DNA from: JAYPHU01 sp038127535
GTDB taxonomy: Bacteria; Pseudomonadota; Alphaproteobacteria; Rhodospirillales; UBA2165
Direction of reading: 5' to 3'
DNA length: 64,000 nucleotides
Assembly: GCA_038127535.1 (NCBI GenBank)
Contig: JAYPHU010000009.1
Span: forward strand, 1 to 64,000
The notes below the pieces were generated by a model, which saw nothing but the letters and a program-made list of their open reading frames with translations, made no database searches and had not been told where the DNA came from. The translations under genes and the position numbers were made by a program. Shown here in pieces: positions 1 to 10,669 of the stretch (positions are counted from its first letter, which is position 1; each line of letters begins with the position of its first letter).

Positions 1-24
1 GCGATCTTGTTCCGCAACATCCAT
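1..24 (-). CDS. 5' end of an unidentified gene leaving the window
   Basis: An ATG at 24-22 on the minus strand opens a frame of eight codons (MDVAEQDR) to the window edge. It is preceded at normal spacing by an AAGGA Shine-Dalgarno sequence. The ribosome binding site is the main support. The product cannot be named from eight residues. Confidence 0.4.
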
Positions 25-172
25 GATCAGTCCTTACCGTATCGGTCAGCCCGGTTATTTGTGTATCCCACTGATTTATAAAGATAAGTAATTTTATTCA
101 GAGTTAAAGAGTGGGCGGTCGGATTTAACCCAGGGATTCTACTAACCTGTTGAAAATCTATAGGATAATTTT

Positions 173-199
173 GAAAACAATCGAGGCGGGCAGTGCCTC
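173..199 (-). terminator. weak Rho-independent terminator
   Basis: On the minus strand a GAGGC/GCCTC hairpin with a 7-base loop is followed by a T-rich tract (GATTGTTTT). It lies just past the stop of the hypothetical gene at 217-588. The stem is only five base pairs, so the call is tentative. Confidence 0.4.
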
Positions 200-216
200 A
201 GGCGCCGCCACTTAGC

Positions 217-588
217 TTAATTGTCGCCGCCGGGGCGCTTTGAGAGGAACATTTTTTTGATGGCCAGCGCCCGGAGTTTGGTTCTGGTCTCTTCGTCCAA
301 ATCGTCCAATAGCCGGGACTGCACCTTGTGCACGGCCATCGCCTCCGCGATCAGCTCTTGGCGGGACGCCTGGCCGGATTTCTTGCCGTTGTCGGTGGCG
401 ACATCCAGCTTTTCCCGCGCCTGATCCAAGCGTTCCGCCGCCTTGACCATGCTTTGATCCGGGCTCAAATCCTCTTTCTCTGCCGGTTTGGCAGGTTTTT
501 TGGCCGGACGTTTCTTTTTAACGTCCTTATCGCCGGCAGATTTCTTGCCTTTGGCCGGTTTCTTGGATTTTGAAAACAGGTTGAGCAT
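217..588 (-). CDS. Hypothetical Lys/Ala-rich protein
   Basis: This is a 123-residue protein if translation starts at the ATG at 588 (MLNLFSKSKK). An in-frame extension to 690 exists, but its composition is unlike a protein N terminus. Residues 6-45 are a very basic Lys/Pro/Ala tract. Residues 50-120 are charged and probably helical, with a C-terminal block around KVQSRLLDDL and LRALAIKKMF. No signal peptide, membrane segment or enzyme motif is visible. The basic tail suggests nucleic-acid or ribosome contact, but this is inference only. It is divergent from pyruvate kinase, so the 145 bp between them probably hold both promoters. The family is not recognised. Confidence 0.6.
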   Translation of the reverse strand: MLNLFSKSKKPAKGKKSAGDKDVKKKRPAKKPAKPAEKEDLSPDQSMVKAAERLDQAREKLDVATDNGKKSGQASRQELIAEAMAVHKVQSRLLDDLDEETRTKLRALAIKKMFLSKRPGGDN

Positions 589-733
589 TGACCGGTTCCA
601 GTTGTGCCTTTCATAACTAGTGTAACAAATCTTGGCTAAGAATGACCATAGCAGCCGGGTCATCAAACCCGAACACATTAAATTTTTCATTAAATTTCAA
701 TGAAATAGTGACATGCCAAGGAAAACGAACTAA

Positions 734-2164
734 GTGTCGAAGGCCATGCGACGATACAGAGCCGCCAAAATCGTGTCGACCCTGGGGCCGGCTAGCACCT
801 CCGAAGCGCAAATTTCTGCGCTGTTCAAGGCGGGCGCGGACGTGTTCCGCATGAATTTCAGCCATGGCACTCACGAAGATCACGCTACGCGCTACAAGAT
901 CATCCGCAAGCTGGAACTGAAACATAACCGGCCGATCGGCGTCATAGTCGATCTGCAGGGGCCCAAAATCCGTGTGGGCAAGTTTGGCGAGGGCTTGATC
1001 ACCTTGAAGGCCGGGCAAATGTTCACGCTGGATTCCGACAAAAGGGAGGCCGGTACGGAAAAGCGGGTTTCCATCTCGAACCCTGAGATTTTTTCCGTCC
1101 TGGAACCGGGATTAGAGCTCCTTTTGGACGACGGCAAAATTCGGCTGAAAGTCACCAAGGTCGGGTCCTCGAAAATCGAGACCGAGGTGACCGTCGGCGG
1201 CCCGCTGTCCGATCACAAAGGGCTGAACATACCGGGCGCTATTCTGCCCATGTCGGCGCTGACCGATAAGGACCGGGCCGATCTGCAGTTTGGTCTGGAT
1301 ATCGGCGCGGATTGGATCGCGCTGTCCTTTGTTCAACGTCCTGAGGATATCGCCGAGGCGCGCCGCCTGATCGCCGGGCGGGCTGGTGTTCTGGTCAAGA
1401 TGGAAAAGCCCATGGCGATCCAACACCTCGATCAGATTGTCGAGATGTCGGACGCGGTGATGGTGGCCCGCGGGGACCTGGGCGTTGAAGCGCCGCCGGA
1501 AGATGTGCCCGGTCTACAGAAGAAAATCATCCAGAAGGCCCGGAGCGAAGGTAAGCCAGTTATCGTGGCGACCCAGATGCTGGAATCCATGATCCACGCG
1601 CCGACGCCGACCCGGGCCGAGGCTTCCGATGTCGCCACCGCCATTTTTGACGGTGCGGACGCGGTCATGCTGTCGGCGGAAACGGCCGCCGGGGACTACC
1701 CGGTGGAGGCCGTCTCCATCATGGACCGGATCATTACCAAGGTGGAGACGGACGATCACTACAACCTGCTGATAAACTCCGACCGCCGCCAGCAGACCGG
1801 ATTGGACGCCGACGCGATTACCGCCGCCGCCCGCCAGGTGGCGCAGAGCATCGGTGCTGCGGCCATTGTCACCTTCACCACCACTGGTTCCACCACTCTT
1901 CGGGCCTCGCGGGTGCGGCCGAACGTGCCGATCCTGGGGCTTACGCCGGTGCCGGAGACGGCGCGCAAGCTGGTCCTGGCCTGGGGCGTGCACCCGGTGC
2001 TGACCCACGACGTCGCGGATTTCACGGACTTGGTGTCTCATACGAACGAGGTCGCCGTGGCCGAGGGGTTTGCCCAACTGGGCCAGCGCCTCGTGGTGAC
2101 GGCCGGGGTGCCGTTCGGGACGCCGGGCGCTACCAACGTGCTCCGCATTATCTGGGTCGAGTAG
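734..2164 (+). CDS. pyk: Pyruvate kinase
   Basis: The last step of glycolysis: phosphoenolpyruvate plus ADP gives pyruvate plus ATP in the cytosol. The 476-residue length is normal. Family signatures are all present: FRMNFSHG (about 38-45), VDLQGPKIRVG (about 71-81), the active-site lysine in LVKMEKP (about 220), ARGDLGVE (about 243), ATQMLESMI (about 280), and PTRAEASDV followed by the DGADAVMLSAET loop (about 290-315). The start is a GTG at 734 with AAGGA upstream at 718-722. No alternative start gives the conserved YRAAKIVSTLGP beginning. The AEC-type transporter follows 10 bp after the stop and is probably co-transcribed. A phosphofructokinase lies elsewhere in the window (17695) and gap at 42385, so glycolytic genes here are dispersed. 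Confidence 0.97.
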   Translation: MSKAMRRYRAAKIVSTLGPASTSEAQISALFKAGADVFRMNFSHGTHEDHATRYKIIRKLELKHNRPIGVIVDLQGPKIRVGKFGEGLITLKAGQMFTLDSDKREAGTEKRVSISNPEIFSVLEPGLELLLDDGKIRLKVTKVGSSKIETEVTVGGPLSDHKGLNIPGAILPMSALTDKDRADLQFGLDIGADWIALSFVQRPEDIAEARRLIAGRAGVLVKMEKPMAIQHLDQIVEMSDAVMVARGDLGVEAPPEDVPGLQKKIIQKARSEGKPVIVATQMLESMIHAPTPTRAEASDVATAIFDGADAVMLSAETAAGDYPVEAVSIMDRIITKVETDDHYNLLINSDRRQQTGLDADAITAAARQVAQSIGAAAIVTFTTTGSTTLRASRVRPNVPILGLTPVPETARKLVLAWGVHPVLTHDVADFTDLVSHTNEVAVAEGFAQLGQRLVVTAGVPFGTPGATNVLRIIWVE

Positions 2165-2174
2165 CCGCCTCACC

Positions 2175-3050
2175 ATGGGCGCCGAGATTTTTTCGATCAT
2201 CGCGCCCGTCCTCTTTGGGGTGGGCGTGGGCTATACCTGGTCCAAGATGGGCCGGTCCTTCGATGCCGAATTCGCCACCGCCATCGTCTACAATATCGCC
2301 ACACCGCTGCTGATCTTCTCGACATTGACTAGCATGAAGATCGATGTTCCGATGTTTTCCGAACTGGCAGGGGTCATGACAGTGGCGGCGCTGGGCTTCA
2401 TCCTAGTGGGGTACGTCATCCTCAAGGTCTGGGGCCTTGATCGCCGAACCTATTGGCCGTCCATCTCAATTCCCAATTCGGGCAATATGGGCCTGCCGTT
2501 GGCGTTCATCGCCTTCGGCCAGGAGGGGCTGGGCATCGGGGTGATCGTCTACACGGTCATCAGCATGAACCAATTCACGTTCAGCGTAATCGTGTCGTCC
2601 GGGCATTTCTCGTTCCGCGAGCTGATGAAGATTCCGCTGATCTATGCGGTGATCGCGGCGCTCCTGGTAATGGGCTTCGGCCTTGAGGTGCCGGCCTGGA
2701 TCGCCAGCACCTCCAGCATCTACGGCCAATTGGTCATCCCGTTAATGTTGATCGCGCTGGGTGTTTCCCTAGCGAGCCTCAAAATCTCTAGCTTTCCCCG
2801 CAGCCTCGCCATTGCTGTGTTCCGGATATTGATCGGCTTCACCATCGCGCTCGGCGTCACCGAGGTCTTTGGAGTGACCGGCGTGGCGCAGGGGGTCATT
2901 ATCCTGCAAAGCGCCATGCCGGCGGCCGTGTTCAATTACATGCTGGCGCTCCGCTACAATAATAGCCCGCCCGAGATTGCCGGTGTCGTCATCACATCGA
3001 CTGTATTTTCGTTTCTCACATTACCGCTGCTGCTCTGGTTCGTGTTGTAA
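2175..3050 (+). CDS. AEC (auxin efflux carrier) family transporter
   Basis: A 291-residue polytopic inner-membrane protein with about ten hydrophobic segments in two halves. It resembles the AEC/YfdV group, which exports or exchanges small organic anions such as malate or malonate in bacteria. Visible family features are the N-terminal FSIIAPVLFGVGVGY segment, the NIATPLLIFSTL segment, the PNSGNMGLPLAF motif characteristic of the family (about 96-107), and the QSAMPAAVFNYMLA motif near the C terminus. The substrate cannot be read from sequence. It starts 10 bp after pyk, so an organic-acid substrate linked to pyruvate metabolism is a reasonable guess but not shown. Confidence 0.85.
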   Translation: MGAEIFSIIAPVLFGVGVGYTWSKMGRSFDAEFATAIVYNIATPLLIFSTLTSMKIDVPMFSELAGVMTVAALGFILVGYVILKVWGLDRRTYWPSISIPNSGNMGLPLAFIAFGQEGLGIGVIVYTVISMNQFTFSVIVSSGHFSFRELMKIPLIYAVIAALLVMGFGLEVPAWIASTSSIYGQLVIPLMLIALGVSLASLKISSFPRSLAIAVFRILIGFTIALGVTEVFGVTGVAQGVIILQSAMPAAVFNYMLALRYNNSPPEIAGVVITSTVFSFLTLPLLLWFVL

Positions 3051-3091
3051 CTACTGATCCGCGCGGCTATATGGGGGCAGGTAGTGATAAC

Positions 3092-4072
3092 ATGGCGATA
3101 CTCGTAACAGGCTCAGCCGGATTTATCGGATTTCACGTGGCTCGGGCGTTGCTCGACCGCGGCGAGACCGTTGTCGGCGTCGACAATCTCAACGACTATT
3201 ACGAGGTCAGTCTGAAAGAAGCCCGGCTAGCTCAATTGCAGGCCTTGGACCGGTTCGAATTCCGGAAACTCGACATTGCGGACGCGGCGGCGGTGGACGG
3301 CTTATTCGACGCCTATTCGGAGATCGATCGGATCATCCAACTGGCGGCGCAGGCGGGTGTCCGGTATTCCCTGATCAATCCGGCGGCCTACGTTCATTCC
3401 AATCTCAACGGCCATTTCAACATTATGGAAGCAGCGCGGGCGCGGGAAAATATAATGCATCTGGTGTTTGCGTCGTCCTCGTCCGTTTACGCCGGGCTAA
3501 CCAATCCGCCGTTCAAGATTACCGACGCGACTGACACGCCGATTTCATTGTATGCCGCGACCAAGAAAAGCGGTGAAGCCGTGTGCCACAGCTATGCGCA
3601 CCTGTTTGATATTCCGACCACGTCGTTGCGGTTTTTTACCGTCTACGGACCGTGGGGCCGGCCCGACATGGCGGCGCAGATTTTCCCCGGCAAGATTGTC
3701 AAAGGAGAGTCCATCGACGTCTTCAACAATGGTAACATGCGCCGGGATTTTACCTTTATCGACGACATCGTTGCAGGCGTGGTTTCCGCCCTCGACCGGC
3801 CGCCAAGCCGCACGGAGGGTAAAGCGCCCTATGCGGTTTACAATCTCGGCAACAACCGGGCAGAAAATCTCATGGACTTTATCAAGGCGATAGAGGACGA
3901 ACTAGGCCGCAAGGCGGAAATCAACTTTCTGCCCATGCAGCCAGGCGATGTTTCCGAGACGTGGGCGGATATCGACAGCACCCGTCGGGATTTGGGATAT
4001 GATCCCGCGACCCCCATTTCAGAGGGAGTGCCGAAATTGATCGCCTGGTTCAGGGAGTATTACGGCGTTTAG
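3092..4072 (+). CDS. NAD-dependent nucleotide-sugar epimerase (UDP-glucuronate 4-epimerase-like)
   Basis: An extended short-chain dehydrogenase of 326 residues. The Rossmann glycine motif TGSAGFIG is at 6-13, the catalytic Ser lies in SSSSVYAG (about 126-133), and the Tyr/Lys pair in LYAATKKSG (about 152-160). The sequence GVDNLNDYYEVSLKEARL after the first strand and RFFTVYGPWGRPDMA are typical of UDP-glucuronate 4-epimerases (LspL/Cap1J type) rather than GalE. Such enzymes supply UDP-galacturonate for surface polysaccharide. The chosen ATG at 3092 removes a 7-residue extension that begins at 3071. The stop overlaps by 4 bp the stop of the convergent acyl-CoA ligase gene. No other polysaccharide genes are adjacent. 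Confidence 0.9.
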   Translation: MAILVTGSAGFIGFHVARALLDRGETVVGVDNLNDYYEVSLKEARLAQLQALDRFEFRKLDIADAAAVDGLFDAYSEIDRIIQLAAQAGVRYSLINPAAYVHSNLNGHFNIMEAARARENIMHLVFASSSSVYAGLTNPPFKITDATDTPISLYAATKKSGEAVCHSYAHLFDIPTTSLRFFTVYGPWGRPDMAAQIFPGKIVKGESIDVFNNGNMRRDFTFIDDIVAGVVSALDRPPSRTEGKAPYAVYNLGNNRAENLMDFIKAIEDELGRKAEINFLPMQPGDVSETWADIDSTRRDLGYDPATPISEGVPKLIAWFREYYGV

Positions 4073-5847
4073 GCGTAGAGTCCTTCCAGCGCTTCACCGT
4101 ATTTTTCCATCACCTTGTGCCGCCGCACCTTGAGCGACGGTGTCATCATTTCATTATCGATGGTGAAGGCCTCGTCGGTCAGGTTGAACTTGCGTACTCG
4201 TTCGATCACCCCGAGCCCGCCATTTATCCGATCAATGGCGCTGTCCACGGCTTTGATGAAATCGCTGTCCATGATCAACTGGGCCATATCATCCTGCTTG
4301 CCATTAGCCGCCGCCCATTCCTTGGCGAAATCCGGATCGGGCACGATCAAGCCGACCAGGTGCGGACGCTTGTCGCCGATGACCATGGCTTGGGCGATTT
4401 CCGGTTCCAGGGTCAGCATGCCCTCCACTCGCTGGGGTGAGATATTGTCGCCGCCCGAATTGACGATGATGTCTTTCTTTCGGTCGGTGATGACGATCCG
4501 GTTTTCTTCATCAAAGTGACCGACATCGCCGGTATGCAGCCAACCGTCTTTGATCGCCTCGCTGGTCGCGTCTTCGTTCCGCCAATAGCCCTGCATGACC
4601 AAATCGCCGCGGACCAGGATTTCACCGTCCCCAGCAATCTTGACCTCGGTGTCGATCAAGGGCGGGCCCACGGTTTCAAGTTTAATATTGCCGGGAACAT
4701 TGCAGCTGATCACCGGCGCGGATTCCGTCTGGCCGTAGCCCTGGAGTAGAGTCAGGCCGAGGGAAGAAAAAAACACGCCGATGTCATAGTTCAGCGGCGC
4801 GCCACCGGAAACCAAGGCCTTCAGCCTGCCGCCGAAATTCGCCCGGACTTTGTTGCGGACCAGCTTTTCCACCACCGCATTGCGTATCGACTCGCCGAAG
4901 CTCAGCCGCTCGCCCTGGAGTTTCTTCGAGCCTAGTTCAAGCGCCGTTCGGAATAGCTTCTCCGTGGCGCCTCCGGCTTTTTCCACGCCGCGTATGATCC
5001 GTCCGTACATGGTTTCGTACAGGCGGGGCACGGCGGTCATGATGGTCGGCTTCGCCTCGGCCATGTTCTTGGCCAGATGTTCAATCCCCTCGGCGTAGTA
5101 AATCTGCGCGCCGATGGAGATCGGAAAAAACTGCCCAGCCGTGTACTCGTAGGAATGGGAGAGGGGCAGGAACGACAAAAATACTTCCTGACCCAGACCT
5201 AAGGGCTTCAAAACAGCCTGAGCGCCACGGCAATTGTGCATTACCGATTTGTGAGCCAGCATCACCCCCTTCGGCGCGCCGCCGGTGCCGGAGGTATAGA
5301 TGATCACCGCCGTGTCATCCGGTCCCAGTCCATCGATGATCTCTTCGATCTCGCTGCTCCTGCCGGCGCCAAGCTTCAGAACATCATCCCATAAATGGAT
5401 GTCCGGCCCAGATGACTGGCTTTGCGGAAATTCCTCTATGCTGATGACGAACTCAACGCCGTCCGTACCTCGGGCGGCGGGGACCAGTTTATCGGCCAGC
5501 GCCCGGGTCGACACAATTGCGCCCATGGCCTCGCTGTTGCCCAGGACATGGAGATGATCATTGACCGTGTTGGTGGTGTAGGCCGGCACAGTGATGCCTC
5601 CCGCGGCCATAATCGCCAGGTGCGCGATCGGCCATTCCGGCCGGTTCTCCGAGCACAGAAGAACGCGATCACCCTTTTCAACGCCCAGGTCGCGCAAGCC
5701 TCTGGCCAGCGCGCGGACGGTCTCCGCTGTTTCGGTCCAGCTGCGGGCACGGTACGCCCCGTCTTCCTTCGCCCATAGAAACGGCTTATTGCCAAGCGTT
5801 TCGGCTTGGCTGAAAAACATCTTGCCCAGGTTCAGCCACGCGTCCAT
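4069..5847 (-). CDS. fadD: Long-chain fatty-acid-CoA ligase, AMP-forming
   Basis: Activates a fatty acid with ATP to acyl-AMP, then acyl-CoA. The protein is about 592 residues from the ATG at 5847; a 22-residue upstream extension to 5913 does not look natural. ANL-superfamily motifs occur in order: the P-loop YTSGTGGAPKG (about 184-194), the acyl pocket region SFLPLSHSYEY, YGQTESAP (about 370), GWLHTGDVG (about 435) and DRKKDIIVNSGGDNISP (about 455-470). The long insertion and the QGERLSF region resemble the FACL/ACSBG-type long-chain enzymes. It is divergent from pepF with about 95 bp between starts and convergent with the epimerase. Two further acyl-CoA ligases are in the window (12959, 19716). 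The exact chain length is unknown. Confidence 0.9.
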   Translation of the reverse strand: MDAWLNLGKMFFSQAETLGNKPFLWAKEDGAYRARSWTETAETVRALARGLRDLGVEKGDRVLLCSENRPEWPIAHLAIMAAGGITVPAYTTNTVNDHLHVLGNSEAMGAIVSTRALADKLVPAARGTDGVEFVISIEEFPQSQSSGPDIHLWDDVLKLGAGRSSEIEEIIDGLGPDDTAVIIYTSGTGGAPKGVMLAHKSVMHNCRGAQAVLKPLGLGQEVFLSFLPLSHSYEYTAGQFFPISIGAQIYYAEGIEHLAKNMAEAKPTIMTAVPRLYETMYGRIIRGVEKAGGATEKLFRTALELGSKKLQGERLSFGESIRNAVVEKLVRNKVRANFGGRLKALVSGGAPLNYDIGVFFSSLGLTLLQGYGQTESAPVISCNVPGNIKLETVGPPLIDTEVKIAGDGEILVRGDLVMQGYWRNEDATSEAIKDGWLHTGDVGHFDEENRIVITDRKKDIIVNSGGDNISPQRVEGMLTLEPEIAQAMVIGDKRPHLVGLIVPDPDFAKEWAAANGKQDDMAQLIMDSDFIKAVDSAIDRINGGLGVIERVRKFNLTDEAFTIDNEMMTPSLKVRRHKVMEKYGEALEGLYA

Positions 5848-5942
5848 ATCCCTATAAAGCCTCCGTGAATTGTAGCTGTTATGTTGATAACCTATACCCG
5901 ATCCGGTACGCAAACCGAAGTCTCTTTAAAGGTACCGACCAA

Positions 5943-7724
5943 ATGAGTAATGCCAAAGCCGCCGCCGAAACCTTACCACGCTGGGATCTGAGCGATCTCT
6001 ACGCCGGGATGGATGATCCATTGATCGCGTCGGACCTGAAGTCCGCGGAATCCGCGGCAGAGGCGCTGGCGGCCGATGTTCAAGGCAAGATCGCCGGCAT
6101 GACCGGGCCGGCGTTCGGCGCGGCGCTGGAGCGCTACGAGGCCCTGTCGGAAACCCTGTCCAAGGTCATGAGCTATGCCCAGCTGTTGTTCGCCGCCGAT
6201 ACCGATAACCCAAAGGTCGCGCAGTTCTATCAAACAATGAACGAAAAGGTGACCGCCATCAGTTCGGCGACCTTGTTTTTTGAGCTGGAGATCAACCGGC
6301 TTGAGGATGCGGTATTGCACCAATTGCTGAGCGACACGTCTGTTGCCCGGTTGAAGCCCTGGCTCGACAATCTGAGGGTCTACAAACTTTATCAACTGTC
6401 GGACGAGGTTGAAAAACTCCTACACGAAAAGTCGGTAGCCGGGCGCAGCGCCTGGTCCCGCTTGTTCGATGAGACCATGGCCGGTATGCGGTTCGAGGCG
6501 TCCGGCCGCAAAGTTTCGTCGAGCGATATCATGAGCCGGATGTCGGAGCCGGACGCCATGGTTCGCAAGAATGCGGCCAAGGCCTTCGGCAAGGGCCTCG
6601 GCGAAAATATCCGCCTGTTCGCGCTGATCACCAATACCCTCGCCAAGGACAAGGAGATAGAGGATACGTGGCGTAAGCTGCCGGCCCCGGTCAGCAGCCG
6701 CAACCTCTCCAACCAGGTCGAGGACGAGGTGGTGGATGCGCTGGCGGGCGCGGTCCAGGACAGCTACGCCGACCTGTCCCACCGCTATTACCTGCTGAAG
6801 GCCAAGTGGATGGGCCTGGGGGTGATGGATTACTGGGACCGCAACGCGCCCCTGCCGGAGGCGGACAACGAAAAGCGCTCTTGGTCCTCGGCGCGAGAGA
6901 CGGTGCTGGCATCATATGACCGGTTCGAGCCTCGGATGGCGGCGATCGCGGAACAGTTTTTTGACAAGAACTGGATCGATGCGGACCCGGCGGAGGGTAA
7001 GAACTCGGGCGCCTTTTCCCATTCCACCGTGCCGTCCGCACATCCTTACATCTTAATGAACTATCACGGTAAGACGCGGGACATCATGACCCTAGCTCAT
7101 GAGCTGGGCCACGGCATACACCAGGTGCTGGCCGCGCCGCAGGGGCATTTCCTGTCTCATACGCCGCTGACCCTGGCGGAAACCGCGTCAGTCTTCGGCG
7201 AGATGCTGACATTTCGGTCCCTGCTCGCGTCCCAGGAGAGTGAGACGGCGCGCCGGGTGATGCTGGCCTCCAAGATCGAGGACATGCTAAACACGGTGGT
7301 CCGCCAGATCGCGTTCTATGAATTCGAACGCCGGGTCCATGACGAGCGCCGGTCTGGCGAGCTTACGTCCGAGAGGATTGGCGAGATTTGGATGGATGTT
7401 CAGATGGAAAGCTTAGGCCCGGCGTTCCGTTACGATGAGGAATACCAATACTATTGGGCCTACATACCGCATTTCATTCACTCGCCGTTCTACGTCTATG
7501 CCTACGCGTTCGGTGATTGCTTGGTGAATTCTCTATACGACGTGTTCGACGGCGGCCATCCGGATTTCCAAGCCAAGTATCTAGAGATGCTGAGAGCCGG
7601 CGGCACGTTGCGCCACAAGGAATTATTGGCCCCGTTCGGACTGGATGCGTCCGAACCTGCTTTCTGGAAGCGGGGTTTGAGCGTGATCTCGCGCTTTATC
7701 GATCAGTTGGAAGCGAGCTTGTAG
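5943..7724 (+). CDS. pepF: Oligoendopeptidase F, M3 family zinc peptidase
   Basis: A cytosolic zinc metallopeptidase that degrades short peptides, 593 residues and normal for PepF. The zinc site HELGH is at about 386-390, with a third glutamate ligand in the following AETASVFGE segment (about 411-419). N-terminal PRWDLSDLYAG is the classic opening of the family. The start chosen is ATG 5943, with AAAGG about 10 bp upstream; the frame is open from 5865 without good evidence for use. The downstream ABC1-family kinase begins on the base after the stop codon, so the two are translationally coupled. Confidence 0.96.
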   Translation: MSNAKAAAETLPRWDLSDLYAGMDDPLIASDLKSAESAAEALAADVQGKIAGMTGPAFGAALERYEALSETLSKVMSYAQLLFAADTDNPKVAQFYQTMNEKVTAISSATLFFELEINRLEDAVLHQLLSDTSVARLKPWLDNLRVYKLYQLSDEVEKLLHEKSVAGRSAWSRLFDETMAGMRFEASGRKVSSSDIMSRMSEPDAMVRKNAAKAFGKGLGENIRLFALITNTLAKDKEIEDTWRKLPAPVSSRNLSNQVEDEVVDALAGAVQDSYADLSHRYYLLKAKWMGLGVMDYWDRNAPLPEADNEKRSWSSARETVLASYDRFEPRMAAIAEQFFDKNWIDADPAEGKNSGAFSHSTVPSAHPYILMNYHGKTRDIMTLAHELGHGIHQVLAAPQGHFLSHTPLTLAETASVFGEMLTFRSLLASQESETARRVMLASKIEDMLNTVVRQIAFYEFERRVHDERRSGELTSERIGEIWMDVQMESLGPAFRYDEEYQYYWAYIPHFIHSPFYVYAYAFGDCLVNSLYDVFDGGHPDFQAKYLEMLRAGGTLRHKELLAPFGLDASEPAFWKRGLSVISRFIDQLEASL

Positions 7725-9068
7725 ATGGTGGATGACGGCGGTCCCGGCGCACGTGTCCGGCGCTATGCCAAAGTCGGTACCGCTGTCGGCGGGCTGGCGG
7801 CGCGGCTGGCCGGGGAACGCTATCTGGGGCTCAAGATCGACCGGCTGGAGCATGCGACCGACCTGAAAGAAGCTCTCGGCGGGCTCAAGGGGCCGTTGAT
7901 GAAGGTGGCGCAAATCCTGTCCACCATCCCCAATGCCCTACCCGAGGAGTACGCGACCGAACTGGCAGAGCTACAATCCAATGCGCCGTCCATGGGCTGG
8001 ACCTTCGTGAAACGGCGCATGGCGACCGAGCTGGGCCCGGATTGGCAGGCCAAGTTCGCGGACTTCAGCCGGGACGCGGCAGCCGCGGCGTCCCTGGGCC
8101 AGGTGCACAAAGCGACTGACGCGGATGGCCGTGAGCTTGCCTGCAAACTCCAGTACCCGGATATGGGGTCCGTGGTCGAAGCCGATCTGAAACAGCTCAA
8201 GCTCGTTTTCTCCATCTACCGGCGCTACGACAAGGCCATTGATCCGACCAAAATCCATGGGGAGCTGTCGGCCCGGCTGCGCGAGGAATTGGACTATCGC
8301 CGGGAGGCTGCGCACATGCATCTCTATACCCATATGCTAGACGGAGAGCACATGGTGCACGTGCCCGAGCTTGTCGATGATCTGTGCGGCGATCGGCTGA
8401 TCACCATGACGTGGCTGACCGGCACGCCGCTCTTGGATTATATCGCCGAGCATGAGAGCCAGGAGGATCGAAATCGCGTGGCGCTCAGCATGTTCCGTGC
8501 CTGGTATGTGCCGCTCTATTACTACGGCGTGATTCACGGCGATCCGCATCTGGGCAATTACACGGTGCGGGACGATGGCTCGATCAACCTCATGGACTTC
8601 GGCTGCATCCGGGCGTTTCGCGCACCGTTCGTGAAAGGCGTGATCGATCTCTACAAGGCGCTTCGCGACGACGATCCGGATTTGGCGGTCCATGCTTACG
8701 AGACCTGGGGGTTCGAGAACCTATCTCAGGAACTCATCGATATCCTCAACCTGTGGGCCAAATTCGTCTATGCACCGCTTTTGGATGACCGGGTGCGCCC
8801 GATCCAGGAACAAGTAGGGCAATACGGCGCCGGCGTCGCCCACAAAGTGCGCCAGGAACTGAACAAGGTCGGCGGCGTCGCCCCGCCGCCGGAGTTCGTT
8901 TTGATGGATCGAGCTGCCATTGGGTTGGGGTCGGTCTTTACCCATCTCCAGGCGGAGGTGAACTGGCACCGGCTGTTCCACGCCATGATCGATGACTTTG
9001 ACGCCACCAAAGTCGACAAGCGGCAGAAGGCGGCTTTCCGCTCGGCCGGAATTGAACCCATTCACTAG
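7725..9068 (+). CDS. ABC1/AarF/UbiB-family atypical protein kinase-like protein
   Basis: A 447-residue member of the ABC1/ADCK/UbiB family. The KxGQ-like segment is KGPLMKVAQILS (about 53-64), the alanine-rich nucleotide loop is AAAASLGQVHKA (about 120-131), the catalytic loop is HGDPHLGN (about 271-278) and the metal-binding MDFGC is about 289-293. Family members support ubiquinone biosynthesis or lipid homeostasis by ATPase activity. This one lacks the C-terminal membrane anchor of canonical UbiB, so it is probably one of the shorter paralogues. The ATG directly abuts the pepF stop. A COQ9-domain gene elsewhere in the window (16719) also points to quinone biology. Its own substrate is unknown. 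Confidence 0.87.
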   Translation: MVDDGGPGARVRRYAKVGTAVGGLAARLAGERYLGLKIDRLEHATDLKEALGGLKGPLMKVAQILSTIPNALPEEYATELAELQSNAPSMGWTFVKRRMATELGPDWQAKFADFSRDAAAAASLGQVHKATDADGRELACKLQYPDMGSVVEADLKQLKLVFSIYRRYDKAIDPTKIHGELSARLREELDYRREAAHMHLYTHMLDGEHMVHVPELVDDLCGDRLITMTWLTGTPLLDYIAEHESQEDRNRVALSMFRAWYVPLYYYGVIHGDPHLGNYTVRDDGSINLMDFGCIRAFRAPFVKGVIDLYKALRDDDPDLAVHAYETWGFENLSQELIDILNLWAKFVYAPLLDDRVRPIQEQVGQYGAGVAHKVRQELNKVGGVAPPPEFVLMDRAAIGLGSVFTHLQAEVNWHRLFHAMIDDFDATKVDKRQKAAFRSAGIEPIH

Positions 9069-9165
9069 GTAAACGCCGGAAATTCGGCTTGCAAATGCGC
9101 GGCAAGTTGGCATCTTGTCGCGTACTGATTCAGACACCCTCCCGGACTTATTTTTCAGGGGACCT

Positions 9166-10322
<1,157 letters not shown>

Positions 10323-10326
<4 letters not shown>

Positions 10327-10658
10327 ACCCGTCAAATATGGCAGCCCAGGCCGCGGAAGCCGCCGGCGCCTCTGATCCTTTTATCTTTCTCTTCACGGTG
10401 TTCGTCCTCTCGGTGTTCATCGGCTTCTATGTGGTTTGGAGCGTCACGCCCGCCCTGCATTCGCCGCTGATGAGTGTGACCAACGCCATTTCCTCCGTGA
10501 TCATTGTCGGCGCCTTGATCGCCGCCGGTCCGGCCGATCTCGGCTTTTCCAAGGTCATGGGTTTCGTGGCCGTCGCTTTGGCCTCGGTAAACATCTTCGG
10601 CGGGTTCATCGTGACGAACCGCATGCTGGCGATGTTTAAGAAAAAAGAACGTAAGTAG
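10323..10658 (+). CDS. pntAB: NAD(P) transhydrogenase subunit alpha 2 (membrane)
   Basis: The small membrane subunit contributing the first helices of the proton channel, 111 residues. Three hydrophobic segments are visible at about 22-42, 51-72 and 80-103, and the tail is basic (FKKKERK). I place the start at TTG 10323 because GGAGGG at 10311-10316 sits 7 bp upstream and the TTGA overlaps the pntAA stop. The next in-frame ATG (10338) is too far from this ribosome site. pntB follows 11 bp after the stop. Confidence 0.92.
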
Positions 10659-10669
10659 GGGGCCGGAAC